The position numbers and the translations under genes are program-made. DNA of 9,289 nt, taken from contig JACMOT010000020.1 of NCBI GenBank assembly GCA_014377915.1, forward strand, positions 1 to 9,289. Reading direction: 5' to 3'. This DNA is from Tardiphaga sp. GTDB lineage: Bacteria > Pseudomonadota > Alphaproteobacteria > Rhizobiales > Xanthobacteraceae. Below are positions 6,921 to 9,289 of the stretch, piece after piece. Below the pieces are notes generated by a model. It was not told the DNA's origin. It made no database searches and saw only the letters and a program-made list of their open reading frames with translations. Every line of letters starts with the position of its first letter. Position 1 is the stretch's first letter.

Positions 6921-9167
6921 CTACCTCCGCAGCACCGCGATGGTCCGGCTGGCGAAGGCGAGGCGTTCCGCCATCACGGTGATGAAATAGGTCAGCAGCT
7001 TCTGGCTCAGTACCGGATGATGGGCCTTGATATCGTCGAAGGCCGCGACGCGCAGCTGATAGAGGACGCTGGCAACCTCGGCCTGGATGGTGGCGCTGCG
7101 CGGCGCCTGCGCTACCAACCCCATCTCGCCCACCGTCGTATAGCGACCGAGGCTGCGCACCCTTGTCAGCCGGCCGTCGCCGGCCGGGACCATGATGCCG
7201 AGTCGGCCATCCAGAATAAAGTGCATGGAATCCGCGGCGTCGCCGGCCCGGACCACGATGTCACCGGCCGCCACCTCGACGCGCTCGCAGCGGCGCACCA
7301 ACTGCTCGGCGTCTTCCGAGGTTCGCAGCATCTTGATGAACCATTCGCGCAGCCCGTCTTCCTCCTGCTCAAGTCCGCGATGCCGGGCGATCACCTCGTT
7401 CTCGCACCATTCCAGTGCGTGATCGAGTTCGCCGATGATGCTGACCTGGTCATCGATGAACAGGCCGGTGCGCAGGTTGCGCTCGGCCGCCGGCCGCAGG
7501 TTGACCAGCACGATACGCAGGCCGCGCTGCAGCGCGATGCGCTTGATCTGCATGAAACTGTGCGCGGCTGAAGAATCGATGCCGGTGACCTGATTAAAAT
7601 CGAATACCAGATAGCGGCACGCGGGGTGGCGCACCAGCAGCGCCTTGACGTGCTGGTACAGTCGGTTGGCCGAGCCAAAAAACAGATAGCTCTGCAGATT
7701 GAGACCCTGGATTTCGCTGCCATGGGCGTTGAGCGCGCGCTGATCGTCGAGCGAACGGTCCAGCGAACTGCGATATTCCGAGCCGTCGAAGCCGAACTTG
7801 ATCGAGCTGACCTTTGATACGCTGAGCGCAAAGGTGGCGCAGCCGATGATCACGCCGATCAGCACGCCGGCGACAAACCCCCATTTCACGATGATGAGGA
7901 TGATCGCCAGCAGCGACAGGTAATCCAGCAACGACAGCCGGCGCCGCGAGTCGATGACCCAGCGGTGCAACTGTTCGGCCCCGAGATAGATCAGCAGCCC
8001 GCCGAGCACGAATTTCGGCATATAGCCGAGCAATGCCGGGTCGACCACCAGCATCAGCGTGGCGACCGCGGCCACGGTCAGGCCGGACACGCGGCCGGTG
8101 CCGCCGCCGCTGATGTTGAGCAGCGAGCGGCTGATGGAGATGCAACTGGCATAACCGCCAAGCGCGCCAGCCAGCATGTTGGCGGCGCCGGCGGTCTTCA
8201 ATTCGCGTTCGAGGTCGGCTTCACGATAGGTCGCCACCTCGATGCCGGTAGTATTGAACAGCGTGCTGATGGCTGAGACGAACGCCACCGCCATCAGGTT
8301 GCCGGCGATAGCCGGAAGTGCCTGCCAGGGGTAGTGCCGGACGTCGATGAGTGTCCACGGCAAGGTCAGGCTGGCGCGCGGCGGCGAGGCGAAAGTCCAG
8401 CCCATCGCCTGCGCCTCGGCGACCGTCATCCCGGCGATCAGAAATCCGACATGAGCCGCGACCACGCCAGCGACCAGGATGGCCGGCAAGGCCAGCGGAT
8501 TGCGCGAGCGGTGCCAGGTCAGATAGATGGTCAGCGCAAGGGCGCCGGCGGCCAGCAACTGGGTGCATGTCGCGGTGTCGGGAAGCGTCATGAGCGAGGC
8601 GAGCCGCAGTCTCTGGCCGGTGACCACCTGGACGCCACCCGACACAATCAGCCAGGCCGTCGCGCCGAGGAATCCGCCGATTACCGGATAGGGCACGTAG
8701 CGGATCGCACGCCCCATCCGCGAGATGCCGAGCCCATACAATACGGCGCCGGTGATGATCGCCGCGGCCGACAAGGTGACGAGCACCGGGCCGAGCAACG
8801 CCGCATGGGGGTCGGCGGCGAGCAGATGTTCGACCAGCGTCGCGGCCAGGATAGCGGTCACCGCGGCGGTCGAGCTGTCGGGACCGGCAACGGCGAACGG
8901 AAACGAACTGCCGATCGCCACGATCGCCCCGGCGATCGCGGCGGAAATGAAGGTCGCGGCAACGCCGAAGGGCAGCAAGGGCAATAGCGGCCCGGCGAAG
9001 ATCAGAACCGAATAGGATAGTCCGAAGGCAATGGTCAGCACGCTGGCCAGCGCGCCGCCGAACAGGTCATTGCGCCAGAACGAGAGCCTGGAGGCGGATT
9101 TCGCTGAATCAGCCACCCCAAGCCCGATCTGCGATCGTCGCGCGGCGAGGGCAAAAGTCCGGATCAA
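6921..9167 (-). CDS. SulP-family anion transporter with STAS and cyclic-nucleotide-binding domains
   Basis: Inner-membrane secondary transporter of the SulP/SLC26 family, 748 residues. Residues about 32-450 are the multi-helix transport domain, including GPDSSTAAVTA (95-105) and an EADLERELKTAGAANMLAGA block (316-335) followed by SISRSLLNISGGG. Residues about 485-595 are a STAS domain with VFDFNQVTGIDSSAAHSF (521-538). Residues about 612-735 are a cyclic-nucleotide-binding domain whose phosphate-binding cassette looks intact: GEMGLVAQAPRSAT (680-693) with Glu681 and Arg690, the residues that hold ribose and cyclic phosphate in CRP-type domains. The DxERELxxxGxxNxLxG stretch recalls the Vsb1/YGR125W-like branch more than sulfate permeases; substrate is unknown. 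The start is TTG with AGGTG 10 bases upstream and a TGA codon directly before it; GTG at 9116 is the alternative. No partner gene is visible in the window. Confidence 0.92.
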   Translation of the reverse strand: MIRTFALAARRSQIGLGVADSAKSASRLSFWRNDLFGGALASVLTIAFGLSYSVLIFAGPLLPLLPFGVAATFISAAIAGAIVAIGSSFPFAVAGPDSSTAAVTAILAATLVEHLLAADPHAALLGPVLVTLSAAAIITGAVLYGLGISRMGRAIRYVPYPVIGGFLGATAWLIVSGGVQVVTGQRLRLASLMTLPDTATCTQLLAAGALALTIYLTWHRSRNPLALPAILVAGVVAAHVGFLIAGMTVAEAQAMGWTFASPPRASLTLPWTLIDVRHYPWQALPAIAGNLMAVAFVSAISTLFNTTGIEVATYREADLERELKTAGAANMLAGALGGYASCISISRSLLNISGGGTGRVSGLTVAAVATLMLVVDPALLGYMPKFVLGGLLIYLGAEQLHRWVIDSRRRLSLLDYLSLLAIILIIVKWGFVAGVLIGVIIGCATFALSVSKVSSIKFGFDGSEYRSSLDRSLDDQRALNAHGSEIQGLNLQSYLFFGSANRLYQHVKALLVRHPACRYLVFDFNQVTGIDSSAAHSFMQIKRIALQRGLRIVLVNLRPAAERNLRTGLFIDDQVSIIGELDHALEWCENEVIARHRGLEQEEDGLREWFIKMLRTSEDAEQLVRRCERVEVAAGDIVVRAGDAADSMHFILDGRLGIMVPAGDGRLTRVRSLGRYTTVGEMGLVAQAPRSATIQAEVASVLYQLRVAAFDDIKAHHPVLSQKLLTYFITVMAERLAFASRTIAVLRR

Positions 9168-9236
9168 TCACTGACAGCACCTGTCGGAGCCAAGCGTAGC
9201 AGGCGCGACCGCCCGCATCTTGGTAGGCGACGGTAG

Positions 9237-9252
9237 CTTGTGCGGACACAAG
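9237..9252. other. Inverted repeat upstream of the transporter gene
   Basis: CTTGTG (9237-9242) and CACAAG (9247-9252) are perfect arms separated by CGGA, about 70 bases upstream of the transporter start. Size and position would suit a dimeric regulator's operator or a small leader hairpin. On the minus strand TTGCAA, 17 bases, CAAGCT overlaps it as a very weak -35/-10 pair. No regulator can be named. Confidence 0.3.
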
Positions 9253-9273
9253 GTAATTTGCAAGCCGTCGCTC

Positions 9274-9289
9274 TTCCCGCATGCGGGAA
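9274..9289. repeat. Perfect 16-bp palindrome at the window edge
   Basis: TTCCCGCATGCGGGAA reads the same on both strands and may extend beyond the window, where the bases preceding it (CTC) would need GAG to continue. The GCGGGA core is shared with the hairpin at 6885-6916, so it may be half of a related intergenic hairpin or the terminator of the neighbouring gene. Confidence 0.5.

Noticed and set aside
1..9289. Defence system, prophage, CRISPR array or insertion sequence
   Set aside because: No transposase, integrase, Cas, nuclease-helicase or direct-repeat array is visible on either strand.

Overview
The window is about 9.3 kb of GC-rich chromosomal DNA with dense coding and long antisense shadow frames. 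Protein content (tryptophanyl-tRNA synthetase directly downstream of MurJ, an alphaproteobacterial-type PfkB/adenosine kinase, a GabD-like dehydrogenase) and the intergenic palindromic repeats that open with GTGTCCCGGACGCG or GTCATTCCGGG point to an alphaproteobacterium of the Bradyrhizobium/Rhodopseudomonas group. The taxonomic call rests on recalled resemblance, not on a search. No phage, plasmid, insertion sequence, CRISPR array, tRNA or rRNA was recognised.

Layout, left to right. (1) 1-454, minus: 5' part of trpS, cut by the window edge. (2) 520-2079, minus: murJ, the lipid II flippase, 65 bp upstream of trpS and probably co-transcribed with it. (3) 2080-2261: divergent spacer with a 49-bp imperfect palindrome (2098-2146) in the murJ leader. 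(4) 2262-3260, plus: PfkB-family kinase of the adenosine kinase type. (5) 3261-3415: convergent spacer filled by a palindromic repeat (3267-3389) that can fold as a closing stem with three hairpins, a cloverleaf. (6) 3416-4597, minus: serine beta-lactamase-like hydrolase/esterase. (7) 4598-4936: divergent 339-bp spacer with a candidate general-stress (EcfG-type) promoter. (8) 4937-5266, plus: 109-residue protein of unknown function. (9) 5373-6866, plus: NAD(P)-dependent succinate-semialdehyde dehydrogenase family protein. (10) 6867-6920: convergent spacer with a strong hairpin, probably a bidirectional terminator. (11) 6921-9167, minus: 748-residue SulP-type anion transporter with C-terminal STAS and cyclic-nucleotide-binding domains. 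(12) 9168-9289: its upstream region, ending in a perfect 16-bp palindrome at the window edge.

The genes do not form one pathway. murJ-trpS is a housekeeping pair; the others are mostly single transcription units separated by palindromic elements. The items most worth a second look are the SulP-STAS-cNMP fusion, the cloverleaf repeat, and the small unknown gene behind a possible stress promoter. I found no convincing new multi-gene system here.
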